From DASPWV01 sp046727855 (lineage in GTDB: Bacteria > Acidobacteriota > Vicinamibacteria > Vicinamibacterales > UBA2999), in NCBI GenBank assembly GCA_046727855.1, contig JBKPDL010000148.1:1-54373 (forward strand): DNA of 54,373 nucleotides, read 5' to 3'. Position numbers and translations under genes: made by a program. Shown here one piece after another: positions 31,685 through 41,465 of the stretch. How positions within the stretch are numbered: position 1 is the stretch's first letter; the number at the start of each line of letters is the position of its first letter. Under the pieces are notes generated by a model. It was given only the letters and a program-made list of their open reading frames with translations, did not search any database and had not been told where the DNA came from.

Positions 31685-32680
31685 TTAGGCCGGCCGATTC
31701 AATGGCCTCAATTTCAGCAACTTGGCCGCATTTTGTCCCAAAATCATCTCCTTCTCCTCCCCCGTCACATCCACCTTGCTGAGCGAGTCGAGCATCTTCG
31801 GAATGCTTCCGATCTGATGAGGATAATCGCTCCCCGCCAGGATGTGATCGGCGCCCGCAAACTTCACCGCCAACTCAATCGCATCCGGGTTGAAATTCAC
31901 CGTGTCGTAATAACAGCGCTTCAGATAATCGCTCGGTCGCGTTGAAATGTTCCGCCTGCACTCTGCAAACGCTTCGTAGCCGCGATCGAGCCGCTCGGCG
32001 AGATATGGCAGCGCGCCACCCATGTGCGTGAGCGCCCACGAGATGTTCGGATAGCGTTCGAGCACACCCGCAAACACGAGATGCGACATCGCGACAGTCG
32101 TGTCGAACAGGAAGCCCACGAGCGCGACCAGCCAGTAATCCTCCATCCCGCCGACGTGATGCGGATGCGCGGGATGAATGTAGATGACAGCGTTCAGCTC
32201 GTGTGCCTTTTCCCACAGCGGCTGGTACACATTGTCCGCAAGCGCAACGCCGTTGACGTTGCTGAACACCATGGCGCCGGGGAGCTCCAGCTCTGTTATC
32301 GCCCGCTCGAGCTCGCGCACCGATTCGGCGGGATCGTTCAACGGCAGCGTCGCCAGCGCCGCAAAGTGCTTCCGGCGCCGCACTTCCCTTGCAAACGCGT
32401 CGTTCACCTGCCGCGCCAGCGCCACGGCGATTGCGGGCTCCTCGAAGTGCACCCCAGGCGTTGTAAACGTGATCACCTGCAGATCGACACCGTGGTCGGC
32501 GAGAACCTTCTCGCGGTAGTCGAGATCGCGATGCCCGGGCACGAGGACGTTGTAGTCGCCCGGGTAGTGGACGCGCGGATTGCCCTCCTTGTCGTAGTCG
32601 ACGCGGACGCGCGCAGGCCCCTTCTTCACCGCATCGAGATACTCGGGCGGGTAATAGTGGTTGTGAAAGTCGATGATCAT
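31685..32680 (-). CDS. amidohydrolase-2 / ACMSD-type decarboxylase family protein
   Basis: 331 residues. The N-terminus MIIDFHNHYYPPEYLD carries the zinc pair H6-x-H8 of the ACMSD family (2-amino-3-carboxymuconate-6-semialdehyde decarboxylase and relatives). Other family blocks are VIYIHPAHPHH, the histidine in WALTHMGGALPYLAERLDRG and the aspartate in ILAGSDYPHQIG. These enzymes decarboxylate or hydrolyse aromatic-degradation intermediates in the cytoplasm. No neighbouring ring-cleavage genes are seen, so the substrate is open. Confidence 0.87.
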   Translation of the reverse strand: MIIDFHNHYYPPEYLDAVKKGPARVRVDYDKEGNPRVHYPGDYNVLVPGHRDLDYREKVLADHGVDLQVITFTTPGVHFEEPAIAVALARQVNDAFAREVRRRKHFAALATLPLNDPAESVRELERAITELELPGAMVFSNVNGVALADNVYQPLWEKAHELNAVIYIHPAHPHHVGGMEDYWLVALVGFLFDTTVAMSHLVFAGVLERYPNISWALTHMGGALPYLAERLDRGYEAFAECRRNISTRPSDYLKRCYYDTVNFNPDAIELAVKFAGADHILAGSDYPHQIGSIPKMLDSLSKVDVTGEEKEMILGQNAAKLLKLRPLNRPA

Positions 32681-32701
32681 TCGCCAGGGATTTTATGCGG
32701 A

Positions 32702-32822
32702 TTAAACGCGAAACGTCAGGCCGACCCGCAACATCCACCTCTGCGTAGTGCCATACCGGTTTGGCCCGACGAAATCGCGGATCTCAAAGCGGAGTCCACG
32801 CCGCTCGCTCAGTGCGAGTCGG
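32702..32822 (-). pseudogene. remnant of the C-terminus of an outer-membrane beta-barrel protein
   Basis: The last 36 or so residues before the TAA at 32702 alternate like barrel strands (ERRGLRFEIRDFVGPN, then RWMLRVGLTFRV) and end in an aromatic/hydrophobic terminal strand typical of TonB-dependent or porin-like barrels. No start or upstream part remains, because the permease gene ends at 32824. It appears to be a leftover from a deletion. Confidence 0.45.
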
Positions 32823-32823
32823 A

Positions 32824-34197
32824 TCAGCGATCGGCGCGCGCGGGGCGCCGCACCCAGAGCCAGAAGATCGGCAGTCCAACCACAACCATGCCTAGACCAA
32901 TCGCGCTGTTCCACGGATCAACCCGGACTTGATTCACGACGATCGCGAACGAGACCACTGCGAACACCATCGGAATTGCGGGAACGCCGGGCATTCGCCA
33001 GCGCGGGATGTAATCGGAACGCCGGCGCACGACGACGACACCGATAGCCAGCAACGCGAAGAAGATCCACTCGGTGTAGATCACCCGACCGACGAATTCG
33101 CGATAGGTGCCGGTAACGACGAGCACCACGCCCCACAGCGCTTGCAGCAGAATGGCACGCCCGGGCGTCTTGTAAACCGGATGCACCGCGGCCGCCCATT
33201 TGAAAAGCAGACCGTCCTGCGCCATCTGGTAATACACGCGTGGCCCGGCGAGAATCACGCCATTGAGCGCGCCGAACGCGGAGAACATCACCAGCGCCGA
33301 CACGAAACGTCCGCCCGCAGGACCGATGAGCGCGTCGAAGGCGTCGGCCGCGACGCGCGTGGATTCGATCACGCTTGGCACGGTGAGCAGGCTGAAATAG
33401 ATCGCGTTCAAACCGACATAGCACGCAGTGACGATGATCACCCCGAGCACGAGCGAGCGCGGAATCGTCCGCTGCGGGTCTTTCGTTTCTTCCGCCGTAT
33501 AAGTCACCATGTGCCAGCCGCCGAACGCGAACAGGCCCGCACCAACGGCGAGCAGAAAGTTCGTGGCAGTAATCGGCGGTGGCATATCCCCCAGCGGCGG
33601 GTCAGGTACCAACTGCGCGGGCGGCGCGTGGTTCAGTAACCAACCCGCCAGAATGATGACGATGACACCGACGACTTTGACGACCGTGAACGCCGTCTGC
33701 ACCCCGCTACCGAAGCGCACGCCGAGATAGTTCACCATCGACAACGCAACGATCGCCGCCACTGCCGTCACGCGCAGGCCGGCATCGCCCATCGGCACGA
33801 AGTAACCCGCATAGCGCGCGAACACCGTCGCGATCGCCGCCATGATCCCGGTGTGCATGCTCCAGAACATCGCCCAGCCCCACAGGAACCCCAAGGCCGG
33901 CGAATAGATCTCGCGCAGGAACACGTACACACCGCCGCTGTTTGGAAACGCTGACGAGAGCTCCGCACAGACCAGCGCGCCGCACATCGTCAAGACGCCG
34001 GCAACAATCCACACCGCGGCGACTGCGGCCGGTGCGGGTACGAACGCCGTAATCTCAGATGCTTGAACGAAGACCGACGCGCCGATGATGATGCCGACGA
34101 CGAGGGCGGTGGCATGGGGGAAACCGATGGCGCGTTGGAGCTCGGCGCCGCGCGCAGCATCTCGCGACGTCGCGATGTGTTGATGTGGCGATGCCAT
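32824..34197 (-). CDS. APC-family amino-acid permease
   Basis: 457 residues with about twelve membrane helices. The first helix region (HATALVVGIIIGASVFVQAS) has the GxIIGxxxF signature of amino-acid/polyamine/organocation carriers; SSAFPNSGGVYVFLREIYSP and FAFGGWHMVTYTAEETKDPQRTIPR are the family's second and sixth-helix motifs, close to LAT-type exchangers. It should import or exchange neutral amino acids. The first 13 residues (MASPHQHIATSRD) are encoded by the CACATCGC repeats of the adjacent repeat block; no other in-frame start lies before the first helix. Confidence 0.88.
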   Translation of the reverse strand: MASPHQHIATSRDAARGAELQRAIGFPHATALVVGIIIGASVFVQASEITAFVPAPAAVAAVWIVAGVLTMCGALVCAELSSAFPNSGGVYVFLREIYSPALGFLWGWAMFWSMHTGIMAAIATVFARYAGYFVPMGDAGLRVTAVAAIVALSMVNYLGVRFGSGVQTAFTVVKVVGVIVIILAGWLLNHAPPAQLVPDPPLGDMPPPITATNFLLAVGAGLFAFGGWHMVTYTAEETKDPQRTIPRSLVLGVIIVTACYVGLNAIYFSLLTVPSVIESTRVAADAFDALIGPAGGRFVSALVMFSAFGALNGVILAGPRVYYQMAQDGLLFKWAAAVHPVYKTPGRAILLQALWGVVLVVTGTYREFVGRVIYTEWIFFALLAIGVVVVRRRSDYIPRWRMPGVPAIPMVFAVVSFAIVVNQVRVDPWNSAIGLGMVVVGLPIFWLWVRRPARADR

Positions 34198-34375
34198 CGG
34201 ACGATGTTGGGATGGGGCGATGTGTCTGGCGATGTGGCGATGTGATGTGGCGATGTCTCCCCCAACCTCACGACATCGTCACGTCACATCTCCACATCGT
34301 TAGACACATCAGCACATCTTTACATCAACCCATCACCTCGCCACATCGCCAAATTCGCGACATCGACAGATGTGC
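34160..34375. repeat. inverted GATGTGGCGATGT repeat block overlapping the permease 5' end
   Basis: From about 34160 to 34258 the plus strand repeats GATGTGGCGATG-type units (at least six). From about 34262 to 34375 the complement recurs (CATCGTCACGTCACATC, CACATCGTTAGACACATC, GCCACATCGCC). The two halves could pair into a long imperfect hairpin. The left half extends about 38 bases into the permease coding region. Confidence 0.8.
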
Positions 34376-34440
34376 GTGTACACGAAAATCCGGGACCGAA
34401 ATGTGCTTCCGGTCCCGGATTCGACCAACGCCGCGCGGCT

Positions 34441-35601
34441 TTACGCCGCGGTCTGCACTGGCTGCGCCAACGCCTTCTCGAACACCTTGACGGCCTTCTG
34501 CATCTCTTCCATCGTGCCCACCGAGATGCGGCAGTGCGTCTTCTCGTACGGCGGGAAGTCGCGGCCGACCAGGATGCCTTCCTTGGCGCAGGAGTCGCGG
34601 AAGCCCTTCGCCGGACGCTTGATGTCCACGAACATGAAGTTGGTCTGCGAGTCGGTCGGGGTGTAACCACGATCGCGGAACCATTTCTGCGTGAACTCAC
34701 GCGCCGCGTTGTTCCGCGCCTTCTCGTTGGTGAGGAAGGACTTGTCGAGATGGAGCGCGGCGCGTGCGGCGCTGAGACCAAGCACGTTGACCGCGCCCAT
34801 GGCGTCCCAATCGCTCAGCTTCTTGATCGTGTCCTTGTGACCGATCGCGTAGCCCATGCGCAGGCCGGCCATGCCGAAGCACTTCGAAAAGGTGCGCGCG
34901 ACCACGACCTTCGGATTCTCGATCGCGAGCGGGATCATCGTCTCGTAGCCGGGCATGGTTGCGTATTCGAAATACGCTTCGTCCATCAACACGTGGGTTT
35001 CGGGCGACGTGCGGTTGAGATCCGCGACGAACTGACGCGTGGTCTTGCCGTCCACGGCCGTGGCCACGGGGTTGTTGGGATTGCAGAAGAACACCATGCC
35101 GCCGCCTTTGGCCGCGGTGAGCATGGCGCCCACGTCCATCTTGAGCTCGGGCGACTTGGTGAGGCTTACGGTGCGAACCGGATAGCCCATGAGCGCGGCA
35201 TAGCCCGCACACTCTTCGTAGGCCGGAATCGGCGCGACGAGAGGGGCGGTTTTCGAACAGAAGACGTGCGTGGTGCTGCGCAGAATCTGAGTGGAACCCG
35301 ATCCCAGCAGCACGTTCTCGGGCTTGACGCCCTTGTCTTTCGCGATCATGTCCACGATTTCCGCGGCGGTCGCGAACTGGTAGCGTCCGATCTCGCCGAA
35401 TCCGGCACGCACCGCATCGAGGACCGCCTTCGGAGTGCCTAACGGATTCTCGTTGCTGGCCAGGATGATGGGCGAGGTCTCGGCTGCAAAGGCGCGCTCG
35501 GACAGATCGAAGAGACCAGCTTCGCGTCCCCGGCCTGCGACCCACAGGCCGGCTGCGCCCGCGCCTACTGTTTGAACGAATCGACGTCGCGACAGCGACA
35601 T
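34441..35601 (-). CDS. Tat-exported class I/II aminotransferase (HisC-like), copy A
   Basis: 386 residues; GGAGGAG lies 6 bases before the ATG at 35601. A complete Tat leader is present (MSLSRRRFVQTVGAGAAGLW). The PLP-enzyme core is ILASNENPLGTP, GSGSTQILR, VFFCNPNNPVAT (Asn), HVLMDEAYFEY (Asp), and the PLP lysine in RTFSKCFGMAGLRMGY, all close to histidinol-phosphate aminotransferases. Export of a loaded PLP enzyme fits the Tat route. It lies 33 bases after a paralogue (copy B), most likely a tandem duplication. Its substrate in the periplasm is unknown. Confidence 0.9.
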   Translation of the reverse strand: MSLSRRRFVQTVGAGAAGLWVAGRGREAGLFDLSERAFAAETSPIILASNENPLGTPKAVLDAVRAGFGEIGRYQFATAAEIVDMIAKDKGVKPENVLLGSGSTQILRSTTHVFCSKTAPLVAPIPAYEECAGYAALMGYPVRTVSLTKSPELKMDVGAMLTAAKGGGMVFFCNPNNPVATAVDGKTTRQFVADLNRTSPETHVLMDEAYFEYATMPGYETMIPLAIENPKVVVARTFSKCFGMAGLRMGYAIGHKDTIKKLSDWDAMGAVNVLGLSAARAALHLDKSFLTNEKARNNAAREFTQKWFRDRGYTPTDSQTNFMFVDIKRPAKGFRDSCAKEGILVGRDFPPYEKTHCRISVGTMEEMQKAVKVFEKALAQPVQTAA

Positions 35602-35634
35602 GGTTGACTCCTCCTTCACCTTCTCAATCCCTGT

Positions 35635-36831
35635 TTACCGCTTCGCCTGGTTCGACGTGGATGTCGCCGAGCCAAGCACCTTCTTGAAGACGTCGGCGGC
35701 CTTCTGCATCTCGGCCATCGTGCCGATCGAGATGCGGCAGTGCGTCTTCTCGTAGGGCGGGAAGTCGCGTCCGACCATGACACCCTGTTGCGCGCAAGCG
35801 TCGCGGAACGGCTTCGCGGGACGGTTTAGATTGACGAAGATGAAGTTGGCCTGCGAATCGGTGGCCTTGAACCCCATCTGCTCGAACGCCTTGACGGTGA
35901 ACGCCTTCACCTCGGTGTTGCGTTGACGCTCGCGATCGATGTGCGGCTGATTGCCGAGCGCTATCGTGGCCGCGGCAATGCCAGGCAGGTTGATTGCGTA
36001 CGGCATGCGGAAGCGGTTTAAAGTGCTAATCACTTCCTTGTCGCCCACCGCATAGCCGACACGCATGCCAGCCATGCCGTAGGCCTTGGACATCGTGCGC
36101 GCGACGAAGACCTTCGGCGTCGACTTGGCGATGTCCATCGCCGTCTTGTACGCCGGATCGGTGACGTAGTCGTGATATGCCTCGTCGATCAGGATTACCG
36201 TGTCGGGCGAGGCGGCGCGCACGCGCTTGACGAAATCCGCGACTGCTGGCGCGCCGTGAACCGTGGCTGTGGGGTTGTTCGGGTTGCAGAAGAACACGAG
36301 GCCCGCACCCTTCGATGCTTCGACCAGCTTGTCGATGTCGACCTTCAGAGTGCTGTCGAGCGCGATCGCGCGCACCGGCGTGCCGATCTTTTCCGCGGTC
36401 GTGCGCGGATTCTCGAACGTCGGCCATGGCGTGGCCAGCGGCTTGGACGGTGAGGTGAACGCGCGCACCGCGTTGGTGAGGATTTCGCCTGAACCCGCGC
36501 CGAGCGTGATCTGTTCGGCTGCGACACCGAACTTCTTCGCGAGGGCGTCCACGAACACCGGCTCGCGCTGCTGCGCGTTGAACGGGTAGCGGTGAGCCTC
36601 CGGGAACTTGCCAACAATGGCGTCGAGCACGTGCTGTCCGGGGCCGAGGGGGTTCTCGTTGCTGGCGATGCGAATGACATTCGAGTTCGAACCGGATGAT
36701 GCGGCCCTCTGGCCGAACTCCAGCGAACCTTCGGCTACGGCTGCTTCACGGCCGCGTGCGGCGATCCACTCGCTCGCGTGCGAGTGGTCGCGGACAGCGA
36801 TCTGAAACAGTCGCCGACGGGTCAGCGACAT
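35635..36831 (-). CDS. class I/II aminotransferase (HisC-like), copy B with damaged Tat leader
   Basis: 398 residues; AAGGAGG stands 5 bases before the ATG at 36831. It shares blocks with copy A throughout: ASNENPLGPG, GAGSGEILTN, VFFCNPNNPTAT, VILIDEAYHDY, the PLP lysine in RTMSKAYGMAGMRVGY and the C-terminal VGRDFPPYEKTHCRIS. The start MSLTRRRLFQIAV has the twin arginines, but the following residues (RDHSHASEW) are polar and charged where copy A has a hydrophobic stretch. So export of this copy may be lost, or it may be retained in the cytoplasm. The DNA there forms an 8-base hairpin (CCACTCGC/GCGAGTGG). Confidence 0.88.
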   Translation of the reverse strand: MSLTRRRLFQIAVRDHSHASEWIAARGREAAVAEGSLEFGQRAASSGSNSNVIRIASNENPLGPGQHVLDAIVGKFPEAHRYPFNAQQREPVFVDALAKKFGVAAEQITLGAGSGEILTNAVRAFTSPSKPLATPWPTFENPRTTAEKIGTPVRAIALDSTLKVDIDKLVEASKGAGLVFFCNPNNPTATVHGAPAVADFVKRVRAASPDTVILIDEAYHDYVTDPAYKTAMDIAKSTPKVFVARTMSKAYGMAGMRVGYAVGDKEVISTLNRFRMPYAINLPGIAAATIALGNQPHIDRERQRNTEVKAFTVKAFEQMGFKATDSQANFIFVNLNRPAKPFRDACAQQGVMVGRDFPPYEKTHCRISIGTMAEMQKAADVFKKVLGSATSTSNQAKR

Positions 36832-36935
36832 GGGCTCCTCCTTACTGGACAATCGACGGAAGACGGATGGAAAATTCTACACGGTCAAACGGCGAAAGCG
36901 GAAGAAAATCCGCAGAGGTGCTTGTCTTCGTTTGT

Positions 36936-37571
36936 CTACACGGCCCATTCGCCGCCCGTTTCGACGTCGTGCATTGAGTAGATGAGCGGTTCAATGGCGG
37001 CGCGCGCGAGTCGTTCGAGCACGATCGGCGTCAGCCCCTGACGCCCCAGCGGACTTTCCACATACAGAGAGGCGAGACCATGCGGCACCGCCCACATCAA
37101 CGTCGCCATGGCCGCCGGATCGAGATCGTCGTGGCCCGCCTGCATTCGTGCGCTCCCCACCGTGTCAATCCAGCGCGCGACGACACGCGCCGCGATGGGT
37201 CCCGCTGGCGCTGCCTCGCGGAACATCACTCTGAAGTAGTGGGGCCGCTCGATTGCAAAGCGCACATACGCGCTCACCAACGCGGCGACTCGCGCAAGTG
37301 GTTCCGGCACGCAGCGTGCGAGCGCGGCGCTCTGGAGTTCGTCCAGCGCGCCAAACCCGTCCTCGGCAACGGCGGCGATGAGCGCAGACTTGCTTGGAAA
37401 GTAGTGATACGGCGCAGCCTGCGTGACACCCGCGCGCCGCGCCGCTGCGCGCAGCGTGATCGCAGCAGGTCCTTGCTGCGCAGCGAGATGCGCGGCCGCA
37501 TCGATCAGCGCGACGCGAAGGGATCCATGGTGATACTTCGCCTTCATCTTGACAGCGTTCAGATTCTGCAT
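36936..37571 (-). CDS. TetR/AcrR-family transcriptional regulator (WHG domain)
   Basis: 211 residues from the ATG at 37571 (another ATG is at 37547). The N-terminal helix-turn-helix is ALIDAAAHLAAQQGPAAITL then AAARRAGVTQAAPYHYFPSK. The C-terminal part, with FAIERPHYFRVMFRE, fits the TetR_C_33/WHG type. It is divergent from the sugar dehydrogenase gene, and an imperfect palindrome (37579-37593) lies just upstream of its own start. It probably represses itself and perhaps the neighbour. The ligand is unknown. Confidence 0.87.
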   Translation of the reverse strand: MQNLNAVKMKAKYHHGSLRVALIDAAAHLAAQQGPAAITLRAAARRAGVTQAAPYHYFPSKSALIAAVAEDGFGALDELQSAALARCVPEPLARVAALVSAYVRFAIERPHYFRVMFREAAPAGPIAARVVARWIDTVGSARMQAGHDDLDPAAMATLMWAVPHGLASLYVESPLGRQGLTPIVLERLARAAIEPLIYSMHDVETGGEWAV

Positions 37572-37578
37572 CACGAAT

Positions 37579-37593
37579 CTTAACGATGTCAAG
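37579..37593. promoter_or_regulatory. candidate TetR operator
   Basis: CTTAACGATGTCAAG is an imperfect palindrome (arms CTTAAC and GTCAAG, one mismatch) 8 bases upstream of the TetR-type start codon. Position and symmetry fit autoregulation. Confidence 0.45.
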
Positions 37594-37699
37594 TTGTGCA
37601 AAGTGCCTCCCATTCGTGACATTTCCCAAACAATCGGTGATACGGGCGCGAAAGAACCTGCCAACTCTGCAACGTGTCGTTACTAATGGCACAGGCACT

Positions 37700-37726
37700 T
37701 TTACGATCTGCACCGACGCGTATATA
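37700..37726 (+). promoter_or_regulatory. promoter of the sugar dehydrogenase gene (leaderless type)
   Basis: TATATA at 37721-37726 ends 7 bases before the ATG at 37734, and TTTACG at 37700 gives a weak -35. Transcription would start at or next to the start codon, and no Shine-Dalgarno site is present. Confidence 0.5.
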
Positions 37727-37733
37727 TTTCCCT

Positions 37734-38987
37734 ATGCGCGCCTCGATCGCTCTCGCGCTGGCTCTGGCGCTCCCCGCCCCCGACATCGTCCCACTCCGAA
37801 TCGAACCGATTGCCACCGGCTTCAACTTTCCTGTCGGCGTCGCCGTTGATCCCACCGACGCAAATACGCTCTTTGTCGTCGAACAAAACGGACGCATCCG
37901 CGTGGTTCGGGAAGGCCGGATCCTGCCCACGCCGTTTCTCGATCTCCGCGACGAGGTCAGCAGTGGCGGCGAGCGCGGACTCCTTGGTCTTGCCTTCTCA
38001 CCCAACGTGGAATCGCGACGCTTCTTCGTGAACTTCACCAACCGCGGCGGCGACACTGTTGTCGCGCGGTTTCGCCGTAACGCCGATAACCCGCTCGTCG
38101 CCGATCCCGATTCGCGCTTCGACCTCGTGTGGCCCGACGGACGCCGCACGATCGATCAGCCGTTTTCCAACCACAACGGCGGTCATCTCGCGTTTGGGCC
38201 CGACCGTTATCTCTACATCGGCATGGGCGACGGCGGCAGCGGCGGCGATCCGATGAACCACGCGCAGAATCCGCGCTCGCTTCTCGGCAAGATGTTGCGA
38301 ATCGACGTCAACGTCGATGACGAGGAGCCCCGCGGCTACCGTGTGCCCGACGACAACCCGTTTGTCGATGGCGAGCCGATCGACGCGCTCGGCGAGATCT
38401 GGGCATTCGGACTGCGCAATCCCTGGCGATTCAGCTTTGACGATGTGACCCGCGGAGGCGTGGGCGCGCTCGTGATCGCCGACGTTGGCCAGAACGCGCG
38501 CGAAGAGATCAATTTCGAGCCACGCGGCGCCGGCGGTCGAAACTACGGCTGGCGGCTGCGCGAAGGGCGGGCGGAGTACGACGATCGCAGACCGGCCGCG
38601 TACACACCGCTGACCGCGCCAATCCACGAATACGATCACAACGTCGGACAATCGATCACCGGCGGCTTCATCTACCGAGGCACCGCGCTCGGTGACGCAT
38701 ACAAAGGGCGCTACTTCTACGCCGACTTCTCCGAGGGCCGCGTCTTCTCAATCGGGTTACATGTCGACGATGCTGGTGAGGCAACAGCGGACGACCAACG
38801 GGAGCACACCGAGCAGCTGGGCGGACGCGACACGCTGGGCCTGATCAGCACGTTTGGCGTCGACGCCGCCGGCGAATTGCTGCTGCTCAATTACAGTGCG
38901 GGACGATTACTGAGAATCAGGGCCGACACGCCGCCAGAACGTGAGCCGCCAGAGACGGCCGGTCCGGTTCGACGCGCTTCACAATAG
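37734..38987 (+). CDS. PQQ-dependent aldose sugar dehydrogenase-like (GSDH/Asd) exported propeller
   Basis: 417 residues. A short signal peptide (MRASIALALALALPAP) precedes a six-bladed propeller of the glucose/sorbosone dehydrogenase family: FPVGVAVDP, NGRIRVVREG, GERGLLGLAFSP, the catalytic-histidine block SNHNGGHLAFGPD, YIGMGDGGSGGDP, GKMLRIDVN, GEIWAFGLRNPWRFSF, IADVGQNAREEIN and GGRNYGWRLREG. Members oxidise aldoses in the periplasm using PQQ, although many homologues are untested. It has its own promoter abutting the start codon and is divergent from the TetR-type gene. Confidence 0.9.
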   Translation: MRASIALALALALPAPDIVPLRIEPIATGFNFPVGVAVDPTDANTLFVVEQNGRIRVVREGRILPTPFLDLRDEVSSGGERGLLGLAFSPNVESRRFFVNFTNRGGDTVVARFRRNADNPLVADPDSRFDLVWPDGRRTIDQPFSNHNGGHLAFGPDRYLYIGMGDGGSGGDPMNHAQNPRSLLGKMLRIDVNVDDEEPRGYRVPDDNPFVDGEPIDALGEIWAFGLRNPWRFSFDDVTRGGVGALVIADVGQNAREEINFEPRGAGGRNYGWRLREGRAEYDDRRPAAYTPLTAPIHEYDHNVGQSITGGFIYRGTALGDAYKGRYFYADFSEGRVFSIGLHVDDAGEATADDQREHTEQLGGRDTLGLISTFGVDAAGELLLLNYSAGRLLRIRADTPPEREPPETAGPVRRASQ

Positions 38988-39121
38988 CGAACTGCCCAGT
39001 CTGTTCCTCAGCCTCCAGTTGCAAGACCCTCGGATCTCCTCGTATCACGCCGAATTGCGTGAATACCTGGCGTTTGCTTTACCGACTGAAGGCCGGGATA
39101 AGACTTGACGTGCGCTTTGCT

Positions 39122-41374
<2,253 letters not shown>

Positions 41375-41385
41375 CACCCGCGTGA

Positions 41386-41460
41386 GACCCTGCGGGTGGG
41401 ACCGGCTGGCGACGGTGGGACCCTGCGGGTGGGACCGCTCGCTTTGCTTGCGGGCGGTCC
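41386..41460. terminator. direct repeats plus GGACCGC hairpin between ppk1 and the ADOP gene
   Basis: The 19-base unit GACCCTGCGGGTGGGACCG occurs at 41386-41404 and again at 41419-41437 (33-base period). The second copy runs into a hairpin, GGACCGC (41432-41438) with GCGGTCC (41454-41460). The block fills the space between two convergent stop codons and may end transcription from both sides. Confidence 0.6.
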
Positions 41461-41465
41461 GCTAA

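Noticed and set aside
36780..36810. Possible frameshift in the leader of aminotransferase copy B
   Set aside because: The frame is open and the residues after it realign with copy A (ARGREA), so substitution or insertion in frame is simpler than a frameshift.
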